A program made the translations under genes and the position numbers. Of a stretch of 64,000 nt of DNA, positions 33,855-44,920 are shown piece after piece. Numbering within the stretch: the first letter of the stretch is position 1; the number at the start of each line of letters is the position of its first letter. This DNA is from Hemicordylus capensis (taxonomy: Eukaryota > Chordata > Lepidosauria > Squamata > Cordylidae), in NCBI RefSeq assembly GCF_027244095.1, contig NC_069658.1, forward strand, positions 47,603,001 to 47,667,000, written 5' to 3'. The notes under the pieces are model-generated. The model saw only the letters and a program-made list of their open reading frames with translations. It did not search any database and had not been told where the DNA came from.

Positions 33855-34060
33855 TTATTTATATATATATTTATTTAATTTCTATACCACCCCTCCAAAA
33901 ATGGTTCAGGACTGTTTACACAGAGAAATAGCAAATAAATAAGATAAATAAATTGGATCCCTGTCCCCAAAGGGCTCACAATCTAAAAAGAAACTTAAGA
34001 TAGACACCAGCAACAGTCACTGGAAGTACAGTACTGGGGTGGTACAGTAATTCCCTTGCC
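33855..34060 (-). mobile_element. L2-type LINE 3' end
   Basis: AATTTCTATACCACCCCTCC, CCCAAAGGGCTCACAATCTA and GACACCAGCAACAGTCACTG read as the reverse of the L2-type tail seen at 59205-59480. Absent from unit A, so it inserted after the duplication. Confidence 0.75.
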
Positions 34061-34184
34061 TTCTCCATCCACCCTAAGCTTTTTTTGTGTCTCTTCCTCT
34101 CCCTCCCCTTCCTTAGAGTGTTTATAATGTTACTGGTTGCTAGCTAATACTGATATCATATACATTCAACACAATTGAATGTAC

Positions 34185-34835
34185 TGCATACAATTCTGGT
34201 CACCACATCTTAAAAAGGACATTGTTGAACTGGAGAAGGTACAGAAGAGGGCAACCAAGATGATCAGGGGCCTAGAGCACCTTTCTTATGAGGCAAGACT
34301 ACAACACCTGGGGCTTTTTAGTTTAGAAAAAAGATGACTGCGGGGAGACATGACAGAGGTCTATAAAATCATGCATGGCGTGGAGAAAGTGGAGAGAGAG
34401 AGATTCTTTTCCCTCTCACACAACACTAGAACCAGGGGTCAGTCCATGAAATTGATTGCCAGGAGGTCTAGGACCAACAAACGGAAGTACTTTTTCACAC
34501 AACGCGTGATCCACTTGTGGAACTTTCTGCCACAGGATGTGGTGACAGCTGACAACCTGGATCGCTTTAAGAGGGGTTTGGATGACTTCATGGAGGAGAG
34601 GTCTATCAATGGCTACTAGTTGGAGGGCTGTGGGCCACCTCCAGCCTCAGGGACGGGGTGCCTCTGAGTACCAGTTGCGGGGGAGCAATGGCAGGAGAGA
34701 GGGCACGCCCTCAACTCCTTTCTGTGGCTTCCAGCAGCATCTGGTGGGCCACTGTGCGAAACAGGATGCTGGACTAAATGGACCTTGGGCCTGATCCAGC
34801 AGGGCTGTTCCTATGTTCTTATGTTCTTATAAGAC
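34185..34835 (+). mobile_element. CR1-type LINE 3' end, relatively intact
   Basis: A 5'-truncated copy. An 89-residue ORF (34350-34619) gives the CR1 ORF2 C-terminus (KYFFTQRVIHLWNFLPQDVV). The 3' end finishes with CTGATCCAGCAGGGCTGTTC and repeated ATGTTCTT units, the CR1-style tail microsatellite. Unit A has the empty site, so it is younger than the block duplication. Confidence 0.85.
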
Positions 34836-35026
34836 AGCCATCATGCATATACTAGGATTGGTTAGACATTGACTTGCCATATGCTGTTATTTTTAGTTCG
34901 ATGAAGCTTTGGAATTGCATAAAAGCTGTAGAATTGGAATTTTGTCACCACTCCACCAATTTTGATCTGTGATTCCCATATTAGAATCAGGTGGCAGGGC
35001 AGCCAAGTTCCTTTTCACTCTGGCAT

Positions 35027-35051
35027 AGCTCTTGAGCATACACAGAATGCA
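35027..35051. other. 25-bp microinversion relative to unit A
   Basis: Here AGCTCTTGAGCATACACAGA... stands where unit A (18267-18291) has the exact reverse complement. The flanks GGCAT and TGACTTTGAGGCA are in the same orientation in both units. Confidence 0.85.
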
Positions 35052-35629
35052 AAATGACTTTGAGGCAACGTGGGGGTGGCCTCCATCAAAGTAGGCAAGG
35101 CTGGTGGCAGCCCAGTTCGGGGTTTGGGCCTCTGAGCATGTGTGGAGTCCATTTTACTGACCTCCGTTCATGCAGAGAGGTGTGGAGTCACACAAATGGC
35201 CTCCACAGAAATGGCCTCTGTGCATGTGCAGAGGTCACTGGTAAAGGGGAATCCTTACCCGATTCTCCTCTACCAGTAAAGCTCCAAGCCAGGTGAACTG
35301 GTTCCAGTTCCACGAGGGGCAAAACCAAAACGGGCTGGGTCGAATCTGGTCTGGATTTGAGCCGAACCGGCAAAACCAGTTTTGTGCACATTCCAGCTGT
35401 TACTCCTCTCCCAAGTGCCCCTTTTGGTTTAAAGTGAAATTTTACCCAAATATGCCTTACATGTGAACAATGCAACCCGATGGATAAAGACACATGACTA
35501 CTACCCTATTATATCCAGTCTGGCCCTGTGAGAAATGCTTTACTGATGTCCTAAATGCAGTGAACTAATGTAACATGCAAGGCCCATATCTATGAATGAG
35601 AATATAATATCAGATTCAACTCTAAAATA

Positions 35630-38389
35630 TTATGCTTGAGACAAAGAATTCAAACCACTGGAAAAAGTTGCCATATTACTGCTTGTTGTCTGGCTGTCTT
35701 TTTCAACATCAGAATGCTTTTTACAGCCCAAGAGATTGTAGACATGCCTTTGACACTGCAAGGAGGCATAAAAATAGATCAAGGGATCAATACAACAGTT
35801 TATCGCACCTGTGCAGACTGTCAGCAAGTAGGCAAAATAGAGATTCTGCCATTGTTCCCAATCTGAAAGGTTATGCACCATTATTGTGACATTGGTTGGC
35901 CCAAAACAAAGAATAAAAGAACACAAGACCGCTGCAGATAAAAATACGGCACGTCTCCTCTTACCTGCCTTTGCAGCAACATTGGATGAAGAAAGTTTCC
36001 TTATAATGCCCACATAACAGGTGGTAGATATTATGAATGGGATAAAAAAGAAGAAAACAGATAATGTACACCAGTAATAGCGAAACTGCTCAATAACAGA
36101 GAGATCTAACACATCATGGCAGGTAGTAACGTTTAACCGATATAATCTCTTTGTTTGCTCAGTCATTAGCAGAGGTATCGCACCAGCTATGGCTGCAATC
36201 CATATGGCCAAGCAAACCATATAGGCTCGCCTTACAGTGCGCCAGGACAAAGACTGCATCGGGTACACCACTGCCAGGAAACGATCAACGCTTATCACCA
36301 TCATCAGCAGTATGGAGCAGTACATGTTGCTGTAGAAAGCAACTGTGACAAAACGGCACATTTCTGGTCCAAATATCCAGTTGTGTCCAGAAAAACGGTA
36401 GACAATCTGAAAAGGCAATACGCTCACAAAGAGTACGTCAGCAGAAGCCAAGTTGAGCATGTACACCACAGCTGGCTTCTTAAGCTGTATTTTGGTCACG
36501 AAGATGAGAATTGCTATAATGTTTAGAGGGAGACTCAGTACAACCACAAAGGTGTGAACGAAAGGAACGAAACAGGTCAGCCATAAACTAGTCAAGTATC
36601 TTTCAATGTCTTCAGAGTGGTTAAGTTGTGTTATGTTTGAACTGGAATTGCCTGATTCAATTTCAATCATTTCGTTTATATAAAAAAATGATAAATACCG
36701 AACCTCCAACGATGAATCTGAAAGGAAAAGCAATATACAAATCAAACATAGAACATATCACTTGTATAAATAATAATGTTACAAAACTTAATATCACTCT
36801 TTTCTTATGCATAAAAGTTGAGATTTCTGATTTATTCATATATTTATTTGGATTTTAAAATTTCCAGTTGAGAAAATTAACACTGTTTTCCTTCTCACTT
36901 TGGACTTCTCTAGTACCACTACGTCAGTTCTATTTGCTCAAAATGTAGCAACACTTAGATGCAGGCATAAGAGATATGCAATGTAATAACCGAAAGTTTG
37001 TATTGTTGTCCTGCCTCCCAACATAACAGATTGTGCTTCTAATGCTCTGTCTTATGTTCCAAATCCTGTATGTAAAAGTTTATTTACTGACATTAGCCAT
37101 TTCAGAAATAATAATACATCTTTGAGTTGAGTTTGTGTAATCCATGTCATGTGAATGGTTCCTTCCATTTGAGCAACAAATGCCAATGAATTGGAAGTTC
37201 ATTGAGACATCAAGAAGTACTCCTAACCTGTGCAATCCTATACATACGTACACTAGAGTAAGGGAACAAAGGTTTTACTCAAATAGACATACATGGGATT
37301 ATGCTGTCAGTTCCATAAATCAGGTGCAACTGTGTTCCTGCAGATCATTCTGCAGGCAGTCGTATACTTTACTCTCTTGATTTCATGGCAATCAAGGCCA
37401 TGTCCAGAGTACTATTTCCATATTTTGTTGTTCTCATAACTGATTGTGTGATGTTTTCCATATATTTGTATGTTGCCTCCACCTAAAATTGCAGGTTCTT
37501 TTTCTTAAAAAATGCAGCATTAGCACAGTTGCATCCATAGCCCATGTAAAGTAAAGTGTGCCATTAAGTCGATTTCGACACCTGGCACTCACAGAGCCCT
37601 GTGGCTCTCTTTGGTAGAGTACGGGAGGGGTTTACCATTGTCTCCTCCCATGCAGTTTGAGATGATGCCTTTCAGCATCTTCATCCTATATCGCTGCTGC
37701 CCAATATAGTACCAGCAGGGATTTGACATTTCTCTGTTTGTGGTGATAGGAGAAGGTGAAAGGTCCTGAGACCAAGATCAGGAAGTAGACAGGCATCACG
37801 ATGATGACTGTTCCAGGAACTGGCCAGAAACAGAGAATGAGTGACTTGTTCTGCCTAGCTCAGTTATGAATAGGGTTGCCATATTCTGGCTTTCCAAATC
37901 TGGGTGCCTAATGTGGATATTATGCAAATTGTCTTGAAAATAATTTTGCATATGCAAATTAGCAGCTGCACTCTCCAGTTGATTTGTATTTGCTTTGGAT
38001 ATCTACCAACAATAGCTGGGGAAGATATCTTTGCCTGACTATTTTTCCTTGACATATTAACAGCAGCTATAGAACAAAAAAATAAAATAAAAAATGCACA
38101 GCTTTTTAATTAAGGCTGTAATTCTGTACACATTTATTTGAAAGAAGATCTGGTTGAAACCAATGGCGTTTGCTTCTAAGTAGGCATGCATTGAACGTAA
38201 AGCCAAGAAAGTCCTTAAACATTACAATACCCTTCCAGCTAACATCCTGTGCTCTTCCTCTCTTAATCCAGGTCCAGTGGTTGAGTGGAGTTATGAAAAG
38301 TTAGTTATGAAAAGCTTTTACCTCTGCACCCCCATGCAAAAACCAAAAACATCCCATATGCACTGAGACATAGATTTTCCTAATCCATG

Positions 38390-38452
<63 letters not shown>

Positions 38453-38713
38453 TTAGTTGTTCTTTTAAACATAACATTCAGAAAAGGATGGAGAAAGTGA
38501 ACCTCAACCAAAAAAAGTGGGGGGTGGTGGTGTGATAAATAGGTCCCACAGTGGAACACCTTCCTTCCCACCTTGTGTTCAAACGACTACTGGTGTTAAA
38601 GTATGGACAAAACATGTAGGTTTGTACTCACTTTGCTTGTCTGCTCTTGCTGTGCTGAATAAAGTGTGAGGTACACTGAGCAGAGAAAGCAATATCTTCA
38701 GAGAGGGATCCAT
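35630..38713 (-). CDS. F2R-like: F2R-like (PAR1-type) protease-activated receptor GPCR, copy B
   Basis: Exon 1 coding is 38632-38713 (signal peptide MDPSLKILLSLLSVPHT). Exon 2 coding is 35630-36717, with the same splice sites and phase as copy A and a 389-aa product. Seven TM segments and PAR1 motifs are intact: SVDRFLAVVYP, VTTCHDVLDL in ECL2 (the PAR-family CHDV motif), FILCFGPTNV and DPLIYFYAS. The mature N-terminus is short. It contains SSLEVRYLSFFYINE, where Arg followed by YLSFF could be a protease site exposing a tethered ligand, in the position of human LDPR|SFLLRN. The acidic stretch EIES lies further on. N-linked sequons (NSS, NIT, NHS) precede TM1. The tail has a Cys and a Ser/Thr-rich end. 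Family role: plasma-membrane receptor turned on by proteolysis, signalling through G proteins. The activating protease cannot be told from sequence. This is the better candidate for a conventional PAR. Confidence 0.9.
37548..37735 (-). mobile_element. Sauria-type SINE
   Basis: Orthologue of 20822-21005. AAAGTGTGCCATTAAGTCGA tail and CCTTTCAGCATCTTCATCCT body are visible. Confidence 0.85.
37750..37920. repeat. Copy-B-only intronic insertion, unclassified
   Basis: Absent between matching sequences in copy A. It ends with AGGGTTGCCATATTCTGG, a phrase typical of interspersed DNA elements. On the minus strand a short hydrophobic stretch (PGTVIIVMPVYFLILV) can be read, without further support for a coding origin. 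Confidence 0.4.
38392..38449. repeat. (CT)n microsatellite in intron of copy B
   Basis: About 29 CT units, orthologous to 21754-21812. Confidence 0.95.
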
Positions 38714-39360
38714 TTCTCCTGCAAAGAAGCACCTCGAGTTCTGGTTCCAGGTCTGGATGCAGGCTGCAGGGGTTTGCCTCCAAAGAAATCCCTTGTGCCC
38801 CACTGAACAGAAATTCACTGAGATCGGCTTGCACTCTCCATCTCCTCATCCAGTTTGGATTTGGGCCTCGGCAAGAGAAGATACATTACCAAAGAACCAC
38901 CTAACCTACTAAGAGAATGTGTAGCTTTAGAATGAGGCAGAGGTGGATCTATAAATTTCTCCTTTCTAGCTGCTTCCAAAAGCAACATATTAATACTCTC
39001 AGACAGTTCTGCTAATTTATATCACCTCACTCAAGTAACGAACCTCATCATTTTGAGTGAAAAACTATATGCGGTTTGTCAGTTCATGGATCTTTCTTAA
39101 TGTTTGTCCTCAGAAGGCACCTTCAAAAAACAAAATATTTCTGAATAATGCATGTAATGGATAGAGAAGCATTTTCTGTGGCTTTCAGTTTCCAGAAAAA
39201 AGCAATTAAGCCTCATTAATGAACTTAGTATTTTTCATTTGTTCTGAGCATAAAGTGTGTTTTACTATTAATTTATTTTGCATCATAATAACCTTGCATG
39301 AAAAAGTAACTTGTACACACTCACCCAGAAAACTTCATGACTGAGCAAGGAAATGATAAA
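38714..39360 (-). promoter_or_regulatory. 5' flank of F2R-like copy B (putative promoter region)
   Basis: Aligns with 22074-22720 upstream of copy A with few differences. No TATA or CpG island can be assigned with confidence. Confidence 0.4.
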
Positions 39361-39364
39361 TGAA

Positions 39365-40015
39365 ATTTATGGTGCAGCCACACTTTGGAATACTGTGTTC
39401 GGTTCTGGTCACCACATCTTAAGAAGGACATTGTAAAACTGGAGAAGGTGCAGAAGAGAGCAACCAAACTGATCAGGGGCCTGGAGCACCTTCCTTATAA
39501 AGCAAGGCGACAACAACTGGGTTTTTTAGTTTGGAAAAGAGGTGACTACAGGGAGACATGATCGATGTATAAAATTATGCATGAAATAGAGAGAGTGGAC
39601 AGAAAGAAATTTTCCTCCCTCTCTCCAACACTTGAACCATGAAACTGAAAGTCGGGAAATTTAGGACTGATGGAAGGAAGTACTTCACACAGCACATAAT
39701 TAACTTATGGAACTCTCTGCCACAGGATGTGATGGCCACCAGCTTGGGTGGCTTTAAAAGGGGGGGTAGACAAAGCCATGGAGGACAGGTCTATCAGTGG
39801 CTTCTACTCTGGTGGCTATAGGTCACCTCCAGCCCCTCAGAGGCAAGATGCAGCTAAATACCAGTTGCAGGGGGGACAATGGCAGGAGAGGGGGCAAGCC
39901 CTCACCCCCTGCCTGTGAACTTCTTTAAAGCGTCTGGTGGGCTAATGTGTGGAACAGAATGCTAGACTAGATGGGACCCGAGCCTGATCCAGCAGGGCTG
40001 TGCTTATGTTCTTAA
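39365..40015 (+). mobile_element. CR1-type LINE 3' end
   Basis: GAATACTGTGTTCGGTTCTG, GGAGAAGGTGCAGAAGAGAG and CTGATCCAGCAGGGCTGTGC. Same insertion as 24070-24290 in unit A, but here the 3' end is complete. Confidence 0.8.
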
Positions 40016-40436
40016 GACCAGCGTGAGGACAAGCCCACTTCCTTAGCAACCTGGCCAGGCACATCACACTTTCCTCCGCAGCCATGCTTAGCACTAAACA
40101 GTACTCCGGACCAAGTACGAATCGGGACAGAAGGCTGTGCTCCGCCTGGAACTGCTTTGCCAGGGAAGGAGAAACGTTTACTCTGACAGGCTGCATGGCA
40201 GTGTAATCATTGCTGCTGCAGCCTTTGTGAGATGGTGCCACAAGAGATTTAACTCTTGACCTTTCAGAACCTGCCTTCCCTTCCCATTTTCTACTGGTGT
40301 TCCCAGAACTGCTTCCCTCCATAAACCCACTCACACAACACTTTGGTTCCTCCTAGACCCATCACCTCTCGTTTTAAAAGAAAATATTACTCAAGGTTTC
40401 TAACGGGTTTTCTTATCACGCAGTCTCTTGAGGTAG
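40016..40436. other. Non-coding interval
   Basis: Moderately G+C-rich unique-looking DNA. A 130-residue minus ORF (39942-40334) overlaps the CR1 end and has no domain, so it is not accepted. Confidence 0.3.
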
Positions 40437-40740
40437 TGAGGAGAGGAGAGCCGGTCTTGTGGTAGCAAGCATGACTTGTCCCCATAGCTAAGCAGGGTCT
40501 GCCCTGGTTGCATCTGAATGGGAGACTTGATGTGTGAGCACTGCAAGATATTCCCCTCAGGGGATGAAGCCGCTCTGGGAAGAGCAGAAGGTTCCAAGTT
40601 CCCTCCCTGGCAGCATCTCCAAGAGAGGGCTGAGAGAGATTCCTGCCTGCAACCTTGGAGAAGCCGCTGCCAGTCTGTGAAGACAATACTGAGCTTGATG
40701 GACCAATGGTCTGACTCAGTATAAGGCAGTTTCCTATGTC
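40437..40740 (+). mobile_element. 5S-headed SINE, full length
   Basis: The head contains AGCTAAGCAGGGTCTGCCCT then GGTTGCATCTGAATGGGAGA, closely resembling the internal promoter region of vertebrate 5S rRNA (AGCTAAGCAGGGTCGGGCCT, GGATGGGAGACC). The body and tail end with CAGTATAAGGCAGTTTCCTA. It is the best reference copy in this window. Confidence 0.85.
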
Positions 40741-41827
40741 CCTATGTCCAAAACCTGCATCTGTGTTCTCAGCTGACATCCGTCAGTGACGCAAGACTTT
40801 TACTGCCCTGCGGATTTCTACTTTTTCTCATTTGCATCCCCAGTCAGAATTAAAGGAAGATCAAGGGGCCATATGATGCTCAGCCACATTTCCCAGTTTG
40901 CACACGAAGGTAACTAGCTTTTGATGGTGGTGGTGAGGTTGGGGTTCTTTCTGAAGGTCTGTCATCTGGACCATGACCTACTACCAATTCTTTCATTTAA
41001 GCATACTTGGCCAATAAAGTGTAGATGACACACCCTACCCCACCCCAGTGGGACCGGAGGAGCTGGTGCACTGGGCAGGAGCATGCCCGGACATCCTCGG
41101 CTCCTTCCATTGAGCCTCCTCTCCCGGTTCCTTCCCCGCCACTTCCACTCTCAGAATAGGCTGGCTGCGTGTTGAGCTCATCCTGAAAGAGCTGCACATG
41201 CTCTGCCTTAGCGCTTGCTTAAAGGGCCACAGCACCAGCTTCTCCAAGCCACCGGAACACTGCGGGGGAAGGGAGAGGAGATTCCTGGCTGTGTTGCTGG
41301 GTCCCCTGCACACCAAGCAAGAGCCTGTGGGCGGAGGGAGCGGGGTCAGATATGGACCCAAGGGTCCGTTCTTAAAAGTGCCACTGTAACTGAGCAATTG
41401 ATCCTAGGCCCTGCCTTCCAAGTAGTTGAGAACAAGACTTCTATGGTAATTGGAAGGGAAGAGAAATCATTGCACACCCAGGAAAGAAGATGTGCTTCCG
41501 TTATTAAGGTGTGGTAACTCACACACCCGCTAGTTTTTGGATAAACATAAATTACACCTCTATCAATTTATATCTTGCTTCCCTAGTCCAATGCATGAGT
41601 GCCTTTCAACCTTTATTCTGAATTTCATCAGAATTTCTTTTAAAAATATTTCCCCTTTTCATTTGAAAACTTCATTCTGCTGGACACTTCTTCTCTAATA
41701 CATTCTTCATGCAATAGCTATTTGCCAAAAAGCTGCTGCAAAATAAGAGTGGTTCCTTTTGTCAAATAGCTTCTAATATTTGCTTGAAAGATGCAAAGCC
41801 TGTGGCAGACATCCAGACTAAGTAAAA
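40741..41827. other. Non-coding interval
   Basis: No supported gene. 41000-41400 is G+C rich with several short ORFs on both strands but no domain. The remainder is A/T rich. Confidence 0.3.
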
Positions 41828-41921
41828 ACATAAGAACAGCCCTGCTGGATTGGGCCCAAGGCCCATTTAGTCCAGCATCCTTTTTCACACTGTGGCCCAC
41901 CAGATGCCACTGGCGGCCCAA
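41828..41921 (-). mobile_element. CR1-type LINE 3' end, split by the 9-kb hAT element
   Basis: AACATAAGAACAGCCCTGCT to CCACCAGATGCCACTGG. It continues at 50959 with AAGCCCATAGCAGGAG, showing that the hAT element landed inside it. Confidence 0.8.
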
Positions 41922-42339
41922 TAGGGATGTGCAAACCGGTTCGATTTCGAACCAGCCCGGTTCGATGGTTCGAATTCAAATCAGACCGGGCTCTTTTCAA
42001 GCCCTCCTGTTCCTAATTCGAACCGAATCTGGACCGGTTTGATCCGAACCGATTCGAACCACTTCGAACCGGTTCGGATGTGCCATAGGGCTCTATAGGG
42101 TCTGTATTCATTGAATTGTGTGTCCTCCATTTTGTGGCTCCTTTTTTTCAACTTGTGCTCCTGGATTCCATTTTGTGAGGCTATTTTTCAGGCATTGCAT
42201 TGGCTGGGATATTGATCCTTTGATTGGCCAGAATGAGTCTTGCGCTCTGGTAGGCTGTTGGCTGTGCCACTGTTTGAGAGCTCGCACCCTGTTGGCCGGG
42301 GAGGGGGGGGGAGTGCAAAGGTGGGGGCTCCCAAAGGAG

Positions 42340-42365
42340 GGATTTTCAAACCTATTTAAGCCAAG
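42340..42365 (+). promoter_or_regulatory. Possible transposon promoter (TATA-like)
   Basis: AACCTATTTAAGCCAAG lies upstream of the pyrimidine-rich leader and on the transposase strand. Weak evidence from position only. Confidence 0.25.
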
Positions 42366-42429
42366 CCTCTTGCCTGGAAAATTCTCTTTGGCTGCAATTG
42401 TGGGATTATCATCTCTGGACCTTGCTGTG

Positions 42430-43667
42430 CGCTGGTGTCTGTGTGAGTCCCTTGACTGTGTCTGTCCTCCTGCTCTTTCTTTTGTCCATTCTCTCTGCCC
42501 TGTGTCTGTCTCTCTGTTACTTACTTTGTTCTTTTCCCTTATTCTTGTTCTGTTGTCCTCCTCATCCATTTATTCCTTCATTCCTCCTTTATCATTTGGC
42601 CACTCAGGGCCCTAGGCCTTGGCCCTTCCCCCACCCCCACCTCATCCATCTGCATTGGTTTCATTTAGTGCTGTTTTATTTGTGCTTTGTTTTTGTTCCT
42701 TGTTCAGCTTTTTAAAAAATTGTTGTTGTTCTTGACTCAAGTCTCTCCCTGTCCCTGCTGCCATCCCATCTCCTTGATCCATCCCATCCCTCCCAGGCAA
42801 GGCTCAGGGCCTAGGCCCTGCAGCCTGGCCTGGTCTCCCTGCCCTGTGACCCTCACCCTCCTCCTCCTGTGTGCCACAATCTGCCGTATGCAACCCCCTC
42901 CCTCTCTGTTTTTCTTCTGCTGCCTGTGCCTGGGTTTTATTTCATTGATTTGATTATATATTGTTTGGATTGATTCCTGATTATTGCTTCTTCTTGTTGC
43001 TGCTGCTGTTAATTTATATATTTATTTCTGTGATTTAATTATTGATTTGTGTGCCCCTTCTGGACTGGGCCTGCTCCTGCTGCCCTCTTCCTCCCGCCCT
43101 CCCCCTCCCCTCCACATTCCTCACCCCCACTCAACTACCCACCCTCTGCTGCTGCTGCCTGCCCGAGCTTGGTTTTCTTTAGGATTTTGGGTTGCTGCTT
43201 TTAACTTTTTTTTTAATCTTTGGTTTGCTTTTGATTGATCCCTCAGCTTTTTGAAGAGTTCTTGGTGTGTTCTGTTGTTGTTTGTGTGGTCCCTCCCATT
43301 GATTTTTGAACCTTGCTTGTTTTTCTTTTGCTTTGCAGTGCTCATCAGTTTTCTTCATTTTTTTCTGGTTGTTGTTGCTTGCCTGCTTGCTTGTGCCCCT
43401 TGGGGCCTGATCCCCACCCCACCCCACCCCACTCCTGCTCCTGCTGACCCCTCCCCTTCCTACCAACACCCCCCGCTGCATCACTATCCCCCACTCACCC
43501 CCCTCTGCCCTCTTGGGCCTGCTGCCCCCTGCCTCCCAACACACTCCCCTCCCCTTTACAGTAATACCTCCAACCCCCCCTGCTCTCGGCTCTTGGGCCT
43601 GCTGCTGCTGTCCCCCTGAATCCCCCCTCCCTGCTACATCACACCGCCACCCACCCCCCTCCGTGCT

Positions 43668-43720
<53 letters not shown>

Positions 43721-44900
43721 CTTTGATTCTCTCTCTCGTCTGTCTCCACTTCTTCACTCTCTCTGACTTTGCTCTCTCTCTTTCTCTGCTTCTCTCTCTC
43801 TCTCCTTCTTTCATTCATCCCTTCTTCCCACAGCTGCAGCCACACCGTACCACCGACCTCACCTAGTCCCTGCCATCAGTTTTTGGTTTTTTAAAAAGTA
43901 TTTTATTTTATTTGTCTCTGCTTGGGTGGGTGAGTTGAGTCACACAAATAGTGTTGGCTCCTCATTTCTGCCCCTCCAACAGTCCTTGACCCACCCCAGC
44001 TGCCTGTGCCCCACGGCCGCCCTGTCTGTGTCCCAGCCCAGGGGTGGATGGTTGGCGCGTCTGTGACCAGCAGTGTGCGGCAGGAGAAGGACCGGAAAAA
44101 GAGGGGTGAGTGTGCGTGCACATGTGTGTGCACCTTTTGTTGTCCCCTTCCCCTAGTTGGCGGTTTTAAATAGGGACACCTGTATTTTGAAATGCATTTG
44201 GGTGTGGGGAGGGACACTGAGATGTACTGTTGTGTTGCTGAAGAAATTGTTGTCGTTGCTTTTCTTGCAGGTTGTTTCTTGTTTTCACAGGTTCCCCACC
44301 CCACCCCCCAGGTCATTGTTGTTATGATATATGATGTTTGGTTTATGTGTTTTGCTTGCTTGCTTTGGGTGGAGTGGGTGGGTTTTGTTAAAGTGCTATT
44401 TTAAAATAGGCAAGGTTGCTTGGTATGGTACCGCAGTAATTACTTAACCCCCACCCCCCACCCAATCCACACACTGTTCACTAAAGAAGGGTTTCATTTG
44501 ATTTTCAGGGTCCACTCCAAGCTTTGACTGCATCCCTCCCCAGTAGGTGCTGTGCCCTCCCCCCATCTTTCATTTTCCCCATTCTAAAAAGACTCCTCCC
44601 CCAACTACTCCACCTAGTAACTGCCCGTGCCACCCACCCACCCAGGGGTCCACCCTTTTTCCAAATTTAAACACCCATCCCCATCCCCAATTGGCTTCAC
44701 CTGACCCCAAGTTCCAAAGGTTCCCCTCCCCCTCACCTCAATTGGCTTTCCCCCCCACAGCAAAAATTCTTCCCTTCCCCCCATTTGGCTTTTCCCCATC
44801 AAATTTCCCTCCCTCCTCCCAATTAATTGGCTTTTTTTGCCCCTTACCCCCTTCCAAATATATTTTTTGCCCCTTTCCAGCCTTCTTCATACAGTCTCCT
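42430..44900 (+). repeat. Pyrimidine-rich leader of the hAT element, with (CT)n
   Basis: The plus strand is strongly C/T-biased, with C runs and a (CT)n tract at about 43668-43717. Long ORFs here (for example 43179-43814 minus and 43251-43866 plus) are by-products of low complexity. Splice-like signals (TTTCTTGCAG near 44262) may mark leader introns of the transposase gene; this is inference. Confidence 0.5.
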
Positions 44901-44920
44901 ACCTTTAGAAAAACTTTACC

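Larger units (their letters stand above)
33181..35391. mobile_element. hAT element remnant, unit B copy
   Basis: Retains the interior and right end (AACCGGCAAAACCAGTTTTG ... GCACATTCC before AGCTGTTAC) of the element at 16658-18633. The left terminus is deleted, and the counterpart of about 17145-17445 is also missing. A CR1 and an L2 tail have inserted into it. Confidence 0.7.
36718..38631 (-). other. Intron 1 of F2R-like copy B
   Basis: About 1.9 kb, GT-AG. Contains the orthologous Sauria SINE (37548-37735), a copy-B-only insertion at about 37750-37920 and the (CT)n tract at 38392-38449. Confidence 0.8.
31308..40015. repeat. Receptor-bearing duplicated block, unit B
   Basis: Collinear with 14722-24290: shared left flank (31310-31581), L2 tail, CR1 fragment, hAT remnant, F2R-like gene, intronic SINE and (CT)n, promoter flank and CR1. 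Unit-specific changes are insertions at 31582-32520, 33855-34060, 34185-34830 and about 37750-37920, and deletions relative to unit A. Confidence 0.8.

Noticed and set aside
37750-37920. Hydrophobic stretch PGTVIIVMPVYFLILV as an exon of a transporter
   Set aside because: Too short, no splice sites, and surrounded by a repeat-like insertion absent from copy A.
39942-40334. 130-aa minus ORF as a possible gene
   Set aside because: Part overlaps a CR1 3' end, and no domain, splice context or paralogue was found.
40488-40545. 5S rRNA gene
   Set aside because: Only the internal promoter-like segment resembles 5S rRNA; the rest is SINE body.
42118-43866. Several ORFs of 120-210 aa rich in Leu/Ser/Pro or Arg/Glu
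   Set aside because: They arise from C/T microsatellite and pyrimidine-rich sequence; both strands are open at the same place.
44547-44920. N-terminal part of a 447-aa ORF as a transposase start
   Set aside because: The first 120 residues are low-complexity Pro/Phe/Ser; hAT similarity only begins downstream and in other frames.
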